From the NCBI GenBank assembly GCA_020852705.1, contig JADZAP010000005.1, positions 1 to 64,000 of the forward strand: 64,000 nt of DNA, read 5' to 3'. Under the pieces are notes generated by a model, which searched no databases, was not told where the DNA came from, and saw nothing but the letters and a program-made list of their open reading frames with translations. Below are positions 33,752-43,390 of the stretch, one piece after another. The position numbers and the translations under genes were made by a program. This DNA is from Ignavibacteria bacterium (GTDB taxonomy: Bacteria; Bacteroidota; Ignavibacteria; Tepidaquicellales; OLB5). The stretch's first letter is position 1. The number at the start of each line of letters is the position of its first letter.

Positions 33752-35701
33752 ATGGATCAAAATAAAATTACTTCATTAGAAAAAGAAAATCGTGTTTTTA
33801 AACCAAACCCGGAGTTTTCTAAAAAGGCATATATCAAATCGCTTTCTCAATACAAAAAAATGTATAATGAATCCATTAAGAACCCTAAGAAGTTCTGGGC
33901 TAAAATTGCCGGTGAGCTATTTTGGTTTAAAAAATGGAAAACTGTTCTTAAATGGAAAGCACCGCACTCCGAGTGGTTTGTTGGCGGTAAAACAAACATG
34001 AGCTATAACTGCATCGACAGGCATTTATCGGGCTGGTGCAGAACCAAAGCTGCTATTATTTGGGAAGGTGAAAATGGTGATACTGCTGCTTGGACATATC
34101 AGGAACTGCACAGACAGGTCTGTAAATTTTCTAATGTGCTAAAAAAAATGGGAATTAAAAAAGGCGATCGTGTTTGTATCTATATGCCTATGATACCCGA
34201 AATTGCCGTTGCAATGCTTGCCTGTACCAGAATTGGGGCAGTACACTCAATTGTTTTCGGCGGATTTTCTGCCTCAGCAATTGTTGATAGAATTAACGAT
34301 GCAAAGGCAAAAATGATAATCACCGCTGATGGCGGATACCGACGCGGTGCAATTGTGAACCTGAAAGCTAATGTGGATAAAGCAATGCCCGACTGTCCTA
34401 CTGTTGAAAATGTTATTGTTGTTAAACGTACAGAAAATCAAATTGATTTCAATATTAAATATGACCACTGGTACAACGAACTTATGATGAGTGTAGATGA
34501 TGATTGCCCTGCTGTACAGCTTGATAGTGAACATCCGCTTTATATTCTCTACACCAGCGGTACAACAGGAAAACCAAAAGGTATTTTGCATACAACAGGC
34601 GGATACATGACACAGAGTTATATTACAACTAAATATGTTTTTGATTTAAAACCTGAAGATATTTACTGGTGCACTGCAGATGCCGGCTGGGTAACAGGGC
34701 ACTCCTATGTGATATACGGACCACTGCTTAATGGTGCTACAACATTAATGTATGAAGGCGCACCTAACTTTCCCAACCCTGACCGTTTTTGGGAAATAAT
34801 TGATAAATTTAAAGTGAATATTTTTTATACCGCCCCGACCGCAATACGTGCATTTATTAAATGGGGTGCTGAGTGGCCCTTAAAGCATAAACTTAATTCT
34901 CTTCGCCTGCTGGGAACTGTGGGTGAACCTATCAATCCCGAAGCTTGGATGTGGTATCATAAAGTAATTGGTAAAGAAAAATGTCCAATTGTTGATACCT
35001 GGTGGCAAACCGAAACCGGAACAATTATGGTTACTCCACTGCCTGGTGCTACACCAACAAAACCCGGTACAGCAACTCTGCCGTTTTTTGGCATTCAGCC
35101 CGAAGTTGTTTCCAAGGATGGAAAAGTATGCAAAACCAATGAAGGCGGGTATTATGTAATAAAACATCCATGGCCCAGTATGCTTCGCACTATTTGGGGT
35201 GATGATGAAAGGTATAAACGGCAGTATTGGTCTGAATTCCCCGGACTTTATTTTACCGGTGATGGTGCAAGGCGTGATAAAGACGGTTACTTCTGGATTA
35301 TGGGCAGGGTGGATGATGTTATAAATGTCAGCGGTCACAGAATAGGTACAGCCGAAGTTGAGTCTGCACTTGTTGCACACAATAAAGTAGCCGAAGCTGC
35401 TGTTGTTGGCAAACCTGATGATTTAAAAGGTACTGCCATAGCTGCATTTGTTACTCTTGAAGGTAAATATAAGCCAAGTGAAGAGCTAAAAGTTGAGCTT
35501 AAGCAATGGGTTACAAACAGAATTGGTGCACTTGCTAGACCTGATGATATTCGTTTTACCGAAGCACTGCCAAAAACACGCAGCGGTAAAATAATGCGCC
35601 GCTTGTTACGTGAAATTGCTGCAAAAGGCTCTGTAAGCGGTGATACTACCACACTGGAAGATTTTTCTGTGCTGGAAAAACTGAGAACCGATGAAGAGTA
35701 A
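33752..35701 (+). CDS. acs: Acetyl-CoA synthetase
   Basis: 649-residue AMP-forming enzyme making acetyl-CoA from acetate, ATP and CoA. The P-loop-like A3 motif [18 protein letters not shown], and the C-terminal regulatory/catalytic lysine in [10 protein letters not shown] (the acetylation site in studied Acs) are all present. Length matches Acs (about 650). Monocistronic, with an AT-rich leader of 250 nt upstream. Acetate use fits a fermenting or organic-acid-using heterotroph. Confidence 0.96.
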   Translation: MDQNKITSLEKENRVFKPNPEFSKKAYIKSLSQYKKMYNESIKNPKKFWAKIAGELFWFKKWKTVLKWKAPHSEWFVGGKTNMSYNCIDRHLSGWCRTKAAIIWEGENGDTAAWTYQELHRQVCKFSNVLKKMGIKKGDRVCIYMPMIPEIAVAMLACTRIGAVHSIVFGGFSASAIVDRINDAKAKMIITADGGYRRGAIVNLKANVDKAMPDCPTVENVIVVKRTENQIDFNIKYDHWYNELMMSVDDDCPAVQLDSEHPLYILYTSGTTGKPKGILHTTGGYMTQSYITTKYVFDLKPEDIYWCTADAGWVTGHSYVIYGPLLNGATTLMYEGAPNFPNPDRFWEIIDKFKVNIFYTAPTAIRAFIKWGAEWPLKHKLNSLRLLGTVGEPINPEAWMWYHKVIGKEKCPIVDTWWQTETGTIMVTPLPGATPTKPGTATLPFFGIQPEVVSKDGKVCKTNEGGYYVIKHPWPSMLRTIWGDDERYKRQYWSEFPGLYFTGDGARRDKDGYFWIMGRVDDVINVSGHRIGTAEVESALVAHNKVAEAAVVGKPDDLKGTAIAAFVTLEGKYKPSEELKVELKQWVTNRIGALARPDDIRFTEALPKTRSGKIMRRLLREIAAKGSVSGDTTTLEDFSVLEKLRTDEE

Positions 35702-35802
35702 TTTTTATTGAAATCATTGAGTTAGTTTTGCTGTTATTATTGTAAACTGATTAATTTTCATTCAAGATTAAGAAAATTCCACCTGTAATTATTTTATAAT
35801 TT

Positions 35803-36330
35803 ATGTTTGATGACGAACCTATAATATTAAAAGCTGAATTTAATCCTATAGTTAAAACTTATATTATATTATATATTTTTGGCTTATTGTGTATAACTAT
35901 TATTGGTATTCCTTTTGCTGTTATATGGATATGCGGTGTTGGTCAGTGGTTCAGTAAACATTTTTATGAAAAAATGTTCTGTGCACTTACTGAAAAACAT
36001 TTAAGATTCAGAATGGGTATATTATTCACAGTTGATAAAACCATTCCGCTTGAAAATATTCAGGATCTAACTTTTTACGAAGGACCTGTTCTTAGGTATT
36101 TTAACCTGGCAATGCTAAAAGTTGAAACCGCAGGACAGGCAGAACATTCCGGAAATCAAATGAGGCTAATTGGAATTATAGATGCACATAATTTCCGCAA
36201 GCATGTGCTAAATCAGCGTGAAATTGTTAAATTAAATATGACTGCCGCTAATAAAAATAACCCGCAGGTGATTCTGCTTGAAAAAATTTCTGCATCTCTT
36301 GAAAGAATTGAAGCAAATTTAAAGAAATGA
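35803..36330 (+). CDS. Membrane protein with bacterial PH domain (YdbS/DUF304-like)
   Basis: 175 residues. Two hydrophobic segments (about 23-55) followed by a bacterial PH-like domain with the typical TEKHLRFRMGILFTVDKTIP and LENIQDLTFYEGP pattern. Ends in a short Glu/Leu helix. Such proteins sit in the inner membrane; their biochemical role is unknown. Stands alone after acs. Confidence 0.8.
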   Translation: MFDDEPIILKAEFNPIVKTYIILYIFGLLCITIIGIPFAVIWICGVGQWFSKHFYEKMFCALTEKHLRFRMGILFTVDKTIPLENIQDLTFYEGPVLRYFNLAMLKVETAGQAEHSGNQMRLIGIIDAHNFRKHVLNQREIVKLNMTAANKNNPQVILLEKISASLERIEANLKK

Positions 36331-36577
36331 CTTAATTGGCTATCCTTTTAAAGTCAATATAGATTTTTTAAAAATTTCAGCTCATACCCCTGCAAAAACT
36401 ATATAACTTACCTCTTAATTTTCTTATTGTATTTTTCCTCAGGAATATTTGTGATTAGTATTTCAAAAGTTCATTCATTTACATATTATTGCAGGCTAAT
36501 TGATTTTCCGCTCTATTGCTTTCTTTCGTAAATGAAATGCTGTGTTTTATATTTATTTATAAATAAATTCTTTTATT

Positions 36578-37792
36578 ATGAAGAGATATTCTATTGAATT
36601 TAAATCATTCCTGTTTCTTGTTTTATTGTTATGCTCGTTTAGTTCCTTTTCACAAGAGCAGTTTAATCCTGTTAATGATGTTCACAGTAATGATCAGGTG
36701 CAGATTGATAAGTATGCTTTTGAAACTGCACTTAACAGTGCTGACCGTACTATTACCTTCCTTCAGTGGGTAATTGGAGTTTTTTCGGGGGTTATTACCA
36801 TCCTTTTTGTGATATTTAAATACCGCGATGAAAAATCACTTGAAAAAAACAGAGATGAATTGCGGCTATCACAGGAAAAAATTGAAAAAATCAGGTATGA
36901 ATTACTAGATGAAGAGCAGAAGTTAAACTCAACACTTCAGCGGCTGCAAAAAATGACAAGCGACTATGAAAGCAAAATTGAATACATTGAAAAGAAAATT
37001 CAAAGTCTTGAGCAAAAAAGTGATGAACTAGACAGAAAAACCGATAACATAAACGAAACTAACATGTATTTTTCAATTGCATATAATGCAGTTGAAAACG
37101 GCAACAATCAGGAAGCTGTAAATTATTACACCAAAATAATTGATTCAAAACCTGATGAACATACATTAAAAACTGTACTTAATAACCGTGCTATTGCATA
37201 TCAAAACCTTGGCAAAAGCGAACTTGCTTTGATGGATTATCAGCGGGTAATTGATTTGGACCCTGCACATCCTCAATCATACGGCAACAGAGGTAATGTG
37301 TACGATGCTTCAGGCGATTATATAAAAGCGGTCAATGAATATTCCAAAGCAATTGAACTTAAAAATGATTATGCAGATGCAATTTACAACAGGGGATGTA
37401 CCTACCTAAAATTAAAAAATTATGAAATGGCTGTTAACGATTTTAAATCATTGCTAAAAATTTCTCCCGGTGATATTGACGGAATGTTCAATCTGGCGGA
37501 AACATACTTTTTAACCGGGAATTTTGATGAATCAAAAAAAGTAATTGATCAATTAAACTTACTGAACTTGGAAAACGGGAATGTAACGGTTTTAAAATTC
37601 TTTGAAATGCTTTATAATATTGCTGCCGGCTCAAAATTTATTAAATCGGATGATTTTAAAAATTCTGTTTCTGAAAACGGAAAATTAAAGTGGAATATTG
37701 CTGATTTAAAAGAATGGGCTTTAATTTCAAATTCACTAAATGCTGATAAGAAAAAACAGCTTAAGGAGTTGTTTAAAATTGCTGAAAGTTAA
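36578..37792 (+). CDS. Membrane-anchored TPR protein with coiled coil
   Basis: 404 residues: a signal-like N-terminus (8-26), a periplasmic stretch, a TM segment (about 63-84), a coiled coil (about 90-155, rich in Glu/Lys/Gln), and four or so TPR units (MYFSIAYNAVENGNNQEAVN, AIAYQNLGKSELALMDYQRV, GNVYDASGDYIKAVNEYSKA, GCTYLKLKNYEMAVNDFKSL). Probably a cytoplasmic or periplasmic interaction scaffold. Followed 32 nt later by a DUF3592 gene. Confidence 0.8.
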   Translation: MKRYSIEFKSFLFLVLLLCSFSSFSQEQFNPVNDVHSNDQVQIDKYAFETALNSADRTITFLQWVIGVFSGVITILFVIFKYRDEKSLEKNRDELRLSQEKIEKIRYELLDEEQKLNSTLQRLQKMTSDYESKIEYIEKKIQSLEQKSDELDRKTDNINETNMYFSIAYNAVENGNNQEAVNYYTKIIDSKPDEHTLKTVLNNRAIAYQNLGKSELALMDYQRVIDLDPAHPQSYGNRGNVYDASGDYIKAVNEYSKAIELKNDYADAIYNRGCTYLKLKNYEMAVNDFKSLLKISPGDIDGMFNLAETYFLTGNFDESKKVIDQLNLLNLENGNVTVLKFFEMLYNIAAGSKFIKSDDFKNSVSENGKLKWNIADLKEWALISNSLNADKKKQLKELFKIAES

Positions 37793-37824
37793 GATTTTTT
37801 ATATAAAAATTAAATTATTCGGTT

Positions 37825-38280
37825 ATGACACAGAACGAACTCTATCTTGTATTAGGTGCTAATGGTCTTGTTGCATTCACAATGCTCCTTATCGGGCTTA
37901 TATCATTAATCAGGGTACGGAAATTTCTTTCGTCTGCTGTTGAAACAAAAGGTGTAGTATGTGAATCCGTTTATAAGGGGGCATCAAGTAAGGGAGGCGG
38001 ATCAATGTATTCTCCCAAAATAAAATTCTCTGATTCAATGGGTAAAGAGAACGAATTTACAGAAAACTGGTCAACTAACAGACCTGATTTTAAGGTTGGT
38101 GATGAAGTAATTGTGTATTATGACCCTCAAAATCCGCATAAAGCCCGCCGAGGCGGCAAAAAATGGAAATTTTATTTTGTTGCATGGCTTTTTGGCGGAT
38201 TAGGTATTTTATTTTCTAGTTTGATAATTTTAACTATAATTTTACTTATTGTTTTAAAGGTTAAATTGAGAACCGCCTAA
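37825..38280 (+). CDS. DUF3592 membrane protein
   Basis: 151 residues: TM segment (about 10-30), a soluble beta-rich domain with VVCESVYKG and VGDEVIVYYDPQNPHKARRG (the DUF3592 signature), and a second TM segment (about 117-145). Function unknown in the family. Probably cotranscribed with the TPR gene upstream. Confidence 0.8.
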   Translation: MTQNELYLVLGANGLVAFTMLLIGLISLIRVRKFLSSAVETKGVVCESVYKGASSKGGGSMYSPKIKFSDSMGKENEFTENWSTNRPDFKVGDEVIVYYDPQNPHKARRGGKKWKFYFVAWLFGGLGILFSSLIILTIILLIVLKVKLRTA

Positions 38281-38385
38281 AATATTTGATTTAAATAAAA
38301 CTTTCTTAATAAAGAATAAAGTTCACTGAAAAAAAAGTTTATGGCTGCCTGAAATTTTTACATCTTAATTTCAATTAAAAAATCT

Positions 38386-38393
38386 TAAATTTG
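38386..38393 (+). promoter_or_regulatory. Putative -7 box for the 48-residue membrane peptide
   Basis: TAAATTTG matches TAnnTTTG exactly and lies 30 nt upstream of the small gene; no exact TTTG box is seen upstream. Confidence 0.4.
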
Positions 38394-38423
38394 TAAAATT
38401 TATTATTTGTTTTTATTTATGAA

Positions 38424-38570
38424 ATGGATAGAGTTATTATAATATTTGCGGCAATAAGTATTTTAATGTTTGTTGCTTATATATTTTTCATTATTAAAAC
38501 TTCCTATGATGATGAAAAACAAAAAAAACTGGATAAGATAAAACAGAACGGTTCAAAAGAGCAAATTTAA
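38424..38570 (+). CDS. 48-residue single-pass membrane peptide
   Basis: Small gene with ATG at 38424 and TAA at 38568-38570. Product: MDRVIIIFAAISILMFVAYI followed by FFIIK, then a highly charged Lys/Asp/Glu tail. One TM helix with the charged end probably in the cytoplasm. A promoter-like TAAATTTG lies upstream and a hairpin terminator downstream, which supports an independent gene. No family recognised. Confidence 0.55.
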   Translation: MDRVIIIFAAISILMFVAYIFFIIKTSYDDEKQKKLDKIKQNGSKEQI

Positions 38571-38662
38571 GTTGCTTTTTTCTGATTAATTAGCCAAATT
38601 TAATAGTCTGTTTTTGTGTTTTGCTTTTATTTTTGTATCTAATGCTAAGTTTTTAAAAATAA

Positions 38663-38690
38663 AAAGGAAACTTATTTAAAGTTTCCTTTT
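38663..38690. terminator. Bidirectional terminator between convergent genes
   Basis: 11-bp stem AAAGGAAACTT / AAGTTTCCTTT with loop ATTTA, flanked by A runs on the left and T runs on the right, so it can serve both the small membrane gene (+) and the hydroxylase gene (-). Confidence 0.8.
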
Positions 38691-38712
38691 AAAATTTTTG
38701 CTTTTTTAAAAC

Positions 38713-39375
38713 TTATTTCTTTTTTTCCTGAAGTTCTATATCTGGTACCTTTTTTAAATCCAACAAGTAGCTTGGGACCGATCTGAAAATATAGTCCCAT
38801 AAAGGGGTAGATACACCGTAAGCAGTTTGTTCATCTTCATAATGATGACGTAAATGATAGCTTCTTAAAAATCCGCCAATCTTTCCCTTCAAATTTATAT
38901 GATGTGTTGCATAATGGATGGAGTCATAACTCACATAACCAAGTACAAACCCTGAAAAAATTATCAGGTAGTAATTTCCAAATGCCAGCATAAACATATA
39001 AAAGAAAAATGCCGCCAATGGAATACTTACAAGCAATGGCATTACAAGCCTTGTTGCATCTCTTGGATAGTCATGATGAATTCCATGAACAAGAAAATGT
39101 ATCTTTTTGCCTGTTTCAGTTTTTGGTTCATAATGGAAAACCCACCTGTGGATAACATATTCAATTAAGGTCCACAATAGGATACCTGCAAAATATGCTA
39201 AAATTCCTTTAATCAACGGTACTAATTGAAAGCCGAAGTATGCACAAACAAGTAAAACTGGAACATAAACCACAACCGGAGTAATTGGATGGATGTGTGA
39301 GAAATATTCAAGAAAACTATTCTTAAATAATGGTATGGTTTCGTTCTTATTGGAAACGTACTTTGACTTTGCCAT
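38713..39375 (-). CDS. Fatty acid hydroxylase / sterol desaturase superfamily protein
   Basis: 220-residue membrane di-iron enzyme. Histidine-rich boxes: HRWVFHYE, HGIHHDYPRD, HYATHH and HLRHHYE, the same set as fatty acid 2-hydroxylases (FA2H/Scs7 without the cytochrome b5 domain). Four hydrophobic stretches. Probably hydroxylates acyl chains of membrane lipids such as sphingo- or sulfonolipids; the substrate is inferred from the family. Divergent from the NUDIX gene. Confidence 0.87.
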   Translation of the reverse strand: MAKSKYVSNKNETIPLFKNSFLEYFSHIHPITPVVVYVPVLLVCAYFGFQLVPLIKGILAYFAGILLWTLIEYVIHRWVFHYEPKTETGKKIHFLVHGIHHDYPRDATRLVMPLLVSIPLAAFFFYMFMLAFGNYYLIIFSGFVLGYVSYDSIHYATHHINLKGKIGGFLRSYHLRHHYEDEQTAYGVSTPLWDYIFRSVPSYLLDLKKVPDIELQEKKK

Positions 39376-39454
39376 TTTTTTTAATATGATTATTTACAAA
39401 TTTACAAAAATATGATTGAATTTTCAATAAAACTATGATTAATATCTGCAATTT

Positions 39455-39988
39455 ATGAAATTAAAAAAGTGGAAAAAGCTTGCCACTGAGCTAAAATTTA
39501 CAAATTATTGGTGGAGTTATAAGATTGATAAATATACACTCCCTAATGGTACTGAAGGTGAATATCATTATGCTTTTACGCATGGTTCTGTTTTTATAAT
39601 TCCTGTAACAACAGGTGGTAAAATTATAATGGTTGAGCAATATAGATATCTAAACGACAGATTCAGTATAGAGTTCCCCGGCGGCGGTGTTAAGAATGAG
39701 GACGGACATGATTTGCAGGCAGAAAAAGAATTGGTTGAAGAAACCGGATTTAACGGTGAGCTAAAGTATGCCGCTATGTTTAATCCTTTTAACGGAGTTA
39801 CAAATGAAATTTGCAAAATTTATATTGCAAGGAACTTAACCTGCAGTAATATGTTTAAGAAAGATAATTCAGAAGAATTTATTTTGCATGAATTTACTCC
39901 CTCGGAAATTGATGAAATGATAAGCTCAAACATTATTTATGACGGGATGACACTTGCAAGCTGGGCATTAGTAAAAAACAAATTATAA
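39455..39988 (+). CDS. NUDIX hydrolase (ADP-ribose pyrophosphatase-like)
   Basis: 177 residues. The Nudix box is visible as GGGVKNEDGHDLQAEKELVE followed by ETGF, with the metal-binding Glu residues in place but Lys-Glu in the RE position. Cleaves nucleoside diphosphates linked to another group; ADP-ribose is the likeliest substrate from overall similarity. Followed by a 36-nt gap and a secreted protein gene. Confidence 0.85.
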   Translation: MKLKKWKKLATELKFTNYWWSYKIDKYTLPNGTEGEYHYAFTHGSVFIIPVTTGGKIIMVEQYRYLNDRFSIEFPGGGVKNEDGHDLQAEKELVEETGFNGELKYAAMFNPFNGVTNEICKIYIARNLTCSNMFKKDNSEEFILHEFTPSEIDEMISSNIIYDGMTLASWALVKNKL

Positions 39989-40024
39989 ATTTTTAATAAC
40001 AATTAATAAGAGAGATATATATCA

Positions 40025-40765
40025 ATGAAATTACTTTTAATTATATTATTTATTTCAAGTTCAATATTATTTGGTCAGCCAAAAGATACAAATTTTGTTT
40101 TGGACCTGAATTTTGACGGGAATGAAGAAAATATCAGTTTTAAATATGACCCTGATAACATGCAGTTTATCCTTTCTGCAAACAAATCAACTGTTAACGG
40201 AAAATTTTCTGAAAGTTATGATGCTGATGTTAAAATTATTGATATTAACCGTAACGACGGTTTAAGAGAGATTCTGGTTTGTGGTTATGGTTCTAGCGAC
40301 CAAATTGATATGTATTTTTTTCAATATATTAATGGCTGTCTAACTGAGTGCGGGCATCTGCCTTCAAATTTTAGGATTGAAGTTACCGGTAATTCAGAAA
40401 TTACCGAAAATGCCTGGATGGGGTTTTGGACAGCAAAACTGAAATATAAATTTGATACACGTAAAAAAACTATTACTAAAATTAATGAAGAGTTTTACGA
40501 AGTCGCTCAGGAATGTGTAACTAAAACCTCGTTCAATCTTCTGAAAAACAAAGATGATAATTCAGAAATTTCCGCAGTTTTAAAGCCGGGCACAAAATTA
40601 TTTATTATTAAAGCAGATATTTCACCGGTATGTAACTATGAAAACGGCGAACCGGATAATTATACCTGCGATTGGTATTATTTTAAAACTCAAGATGGCA
40701 AGTACGGGTGGTGCAGATTGAAATTGTTTCAAGATAACGTAGATGGACTTATTTGGGCAGGGTAA
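40025..40765 (+). CDS. Exported protein of unknown function with SH3-like C-terminus
   Basis: 246 residues. Signal peptide MKLLLIILFISSSILFGQ. A beta-rich region (20-150) with DLNFDGNEENISFKYD resembling repeats that describe integrin-like or VCBS-type propeller blades. C-terminal ~60 residues (VLKPGTKLFIIKAD ... GKYGWCRLKLF) look like a bacterial SH3 domain. Six cysteines suggest periplasmic disulfides. No specific function. Confidence 0.65.
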   Translation: MKLLLIILFISSSILFGQPKDTNFVLDLNFDGNEENISFKYDPDNMQFILSANKSTVNGKFSESYDADVKIIDINRNDGLREILVCGYGSSDQIDMYFFQYINGCLTECGHLPSNFRIEVTGNSEITENAWMGFWTAKLKYKFDTRKKTITKINEEFYEVAQECVTKTSFNLLKNKDDNSEISAVLKPGTKLFIIKADISPVCNYENGEPDNYTCDWYYFKTQDGKYGWCRLKLFQDNVDGLIWAG

Positions 40766-40818
40766 AAATACAGATATATTAATACTATAAAAAAAATCCT
40801 ATTTTTGATATATTCAGG

Positions 40819-41496
40819 ATGAAGGAATTGCTTAAGGGTGATTTAAAGCATTTTAAAACGGCTTTAATTAAAGTTTACCCTGTAACATTCCGAAGGCTCT
40901 TTAAATATTGGCAATTTACACTTGCCGGAATATTTGCAATTATCTCAGCATTTTACCTTGACCTTCCGGTAAGAGATTTGGTTAAATCTCTTAACGGTGA
41001 ATTTTTTAACGCGGTTTTTAATTTTGGCAGATGGTACGGAAGCGGAATGCCTACCATTTATCTGTTTTTTGGTTTATATTTGTTTGGCCTTATTTTAAAA
41101 AAATACAAATTTCGCAAAACTGGACTGCTTATTTTAGAATCTTACCTTTTTTCCGGACTGGTTACACTCATCTTAAAATCAGTCTTTGGTAGGTTCCGCC
41201 CTTATACCAATAAAGGCGATTTTGCTTTTTACGGCTGGAACTTGTCAAACAACGATATGTTTTCTTACATATCAGGTCATGCTGCAGTATCGTTTGCTCT
41301 TTCAGCAATATTGGCATCAACAACTGAAAATTATTATCTTAAAACATTTTATTATCTGCTTGCAGTTGTAACTTGCCTCAGCAGGATTTATCATAACCAG
41401 CACTGGTTCAGTGATGTTTTAAGCGGAGCAATATCCGCATACGTTATCAGCCGTGCATTAGTAACACTATTAAAAAAACCTGATACAGATTTCTAA
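40819..41496 (+). CDS. PAP2-family phosphatase (membrane)
   Basis: 225 residues, five or six TM segments. The three PAP2 motifs are present: KSVFGRFRP, SGHAAVSFA and SRIYHNQHWFSDV (the catalytic histidines are in motifs 2 and 3). Probably dephosphorylates phosphatidic acid, undecaprenyl pyrophosphate or a similar lipid phosphate on the periplasmic side. Followed by the DUF2071 gene 27 nt later. Confidence 0.9.
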   Translation: MKELLKGDLKHFKTALIKVYPVTFRRLFKYWQFTLAGIFAIISAFYLDLPVRDLVKSLNGEFFNAVFNFGRWYGSGMPTIYLFFGLYLFGLILKKYKFRKTGLLILESYLFSGLVTLILKSVFGRFRPYTNKGDFAFYGWNLSNNDMFSYISGHAAVSFALSAILASTTENYYLKTFYYLLAVVTCLSRIYHNQHWFSDVLSGAISAYVISRALVTLLKKPDTDF

Positions 41497-41523
41497 TGTT
41501 TAATTTTTTTTATTTTTGAAACT

Positions 41524-42231
41524 ATGAACGAACCAACTGTATTTTTAACTGCCCGCTGGCAGGATTTGATTTTGATTACTTATGATGTTGACCCAAAAAT
41601 ACTTTTACCATTGTGTCCCGCAGGACTTGAACCAGATACAATTAATGGCAGAGGCTTTATAAGTCTTGTTGCCTTTGATTTTATGGATACAAAGGTAAAG
41701 GGTATAAAATTTCCGTTTCATGTTAATTTCCCTGAAATAAATCTTCGCTTTTATGTGAAGGATAATGAAAGACGGGGAGTAGTTTTTATAAAAGAATTTG
41801 TTCCAAAGCAAATTATTCCATTAATTGCAAATACTTTTTATAATGAAAATTATAAAGCTATTACTATGACAAGTGATGTTGATAAAAATGGTCAAATTAA
41901 AATTCATCACAAGATTAAAATTAACGGTAAATTCTACGAAATTAAAGCTGAAGCTGATAATGATCCCGTGATTCCAGAAGATAACTTAGTAGAGAATTTT
42001 TTTAAGGAGCAGGAATGGGGATTTGGTAAAACTAAAGATGGACAAACTTTAATTTATCGCGTGCAGCACCCGGTTTGGAAAATTTACCCGAATGCAAAAG
42101 TTGAACATAATTTTGAGTTCAATTTAATTTATGGTAAAGAATGGAGTTTACTGAATGATAAAAAGCCTTATAATGTTACTATTGCCCGCGGTTCAAATGT
42201 TAAGCTTTTTTCTGCTAAAACTGTTGAATAA
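41524..42231 (+). CDS. DUF2071 (YqjF-like) protein
   Basis: 235 residues. Begins with the family signature TARWQDLILITYDVDP and LLPLCPAGLEPDT, and ends with the GSNVKLFSAKTVE stretch. Related to acetoacetate-decarboxylase-like folds; no reaction is established. The stop lies in a 16-nt direct repeat (CTGTTGAATAAATATT, twice). Confidence 0.8.
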   Translation: MNEPTVFLTARWQDLILITYDVDPKILLPLCPAGLEPDTINGRGFISLVAFDFMDTKVKGIKFPFHVNFPEINLRFYVKDNERRGVVFIKEFVPKQIIPLIANTFYNENYKAITMTSDVDKNGQIKIHHKIKINGKFYEIKAEADNDPVIPEDNLVENFFKEQEWGFGKTKDGQTLIYRVQHPVWKIYPNAKVEHNFEFNLIYGKEWSLLNDKKPYNVTIARGSNVKLFSAKTVE

Positions 42232-42411
42232 ATATTAACTGTTGAATAAATATTCAGCTTGATAATTTTATTTGAATTATAAGAATTTCTGAATTAATCC
42301 CTTACATTTTAATGTTATAATTTTAATATTAAATTTAATTTAATATTAAAAATTCTGCATAATAACAATAATAAAGATTTCAGCATCAATAATAATATAG
42401 AGCATAATAAA

Positions 42412-43377
42412 ATTGCTGAAAGATTTTCTGTTTATACAATATTATTAAAATCTCAAACCGGCTCATTTAAAGAGGATATATTAAATGGGCTTTTATCCTT
42501 TCCTAAAACAATTTCTCCCAAATATTTCTATGACCACAAAGGCTCTGACTTGTTTGAAAAGATTTGTTTAACGCCGGAATATTATATTACAAGAACAGAA
42601 ACAGAGATTTTGAAGGAACATTCCGCACAAATTGCTGATAAGTGTGCTTCAGTTAATGTTATAGTTGAGCTTGGCAGCGGAAGTTCAATAAAAACCAGAT
42701 ATATTCTCGAAGCTTTTCTGAAAAAAGGTAACCTCATTTACGTTCCTATTGATGTTTCTAAAATACTTATCGAATCCGGAAGGTTACTTATAGAAAAATA
42801 CAGCACTTTAAATGTTAATGCAATACTTGGAGAGTATGAACCATCATTATTATTAGCATCAGAACTTTTTAAAGAACCAAAGCTTGTAATTTTCCTTGGC
42901 TCTAGCATTGGGAATTTTGATTTACCTAAAGCAGCAGAATTTATGCAAATTATAGGCAAGAATATAAATAAAGGCGATTTTTTGCTCATTGGATTTGATA
43001 TGGTTAAAGATACCGGAATTCTTAATGCTGCTTATAACGATTCTGAATTAATAACTGCTGAATTTAATCTAAACATACTAAAACGTATAAACCGTGAGTT
43101 AGGTGCTGATTTTAACTTAAATAAATTTTCACATAGGGCATTTTTTAATGAAAACAAAAGCAGGGTTGAAATGCATCTTGTTTCTGATTGCATGCAATCT
43201 GTAAAAATATGTGAAAAGGAAATTCAATTTAATACAGGAGAATCAATTCACACTGAAAATTCATACAAATTTACTGATGAAATGATAAATTCCCTTGCAA
43301 AAGAATCAAGTCTATTAATCCACGATAAATGGTCAGATAAAAATAAATGGTTCAGCATTTATCTTTTTACTAAATAA
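42412..43377 (+). CDS. egtD: L-histidine N-alpha-methyltransferase EgtD-like; start codon non-canonical
   Basis: SAM-dependent enzyme making hercynine from histidine, the first step to ergothioneine. KYFYDHKGSDLFEKICLTPE and YYITRTE are the family's N-terminal signature, and ELGSGSSIKT is the SAM site; NFDLPKAA and a C-terminal WSDKNKWF follow. Normal length is about 320. The first TTG in frame is at 42550, which would cut away FPKTISPKYFYDHKGSD, part of the conserved domain. Coding similarity clearly continues up to about 42412, but no ATG, GTG or TTG exists there before the in-frame stop at 42309; ATT (42412), ATA (42397) and CTG (42355) are candidates. Either a rare start is used or there is an error or mutation at the 5' end. 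Confidence 0.8.
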   Translation: MAERFSVYTILLKSQTGSFKEDILNGLLSFPKTISPKYFYDHKGSDLFEKICLTPEYYITRTETEILKEHSAQIADKCASVNVIVELGSGSSIKTRYILEAFLKKGNLIYVPIDVSKILIESGRLLIEKYSTLNVNAILGEYEPSLLLASELFKEPKLVIFLGSSIGNFDLPKAAEFMQIIGKNINKGDFLLIGFDMVKDTGILNAAYNDSELITAEFNLNILKRINRELGADFNLNKFSHRAFFNENKSRVEMHLVSDCMQSVKICEKEIQFNTGESIHTENSYKFTDEMINSLAKESSLLIHDKWSDKNKWFSIYLFTK

Positions 43378-43390
43378 TTTTTATTATTTC

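Noticed and set aside
34880-35380. 166-codon minus-strand frame inside acs
   Set aside because: Antisense to a highly conserved part of acetyl-CoA synthetase, no similarity to known proteins, composition typical of antisense frames.
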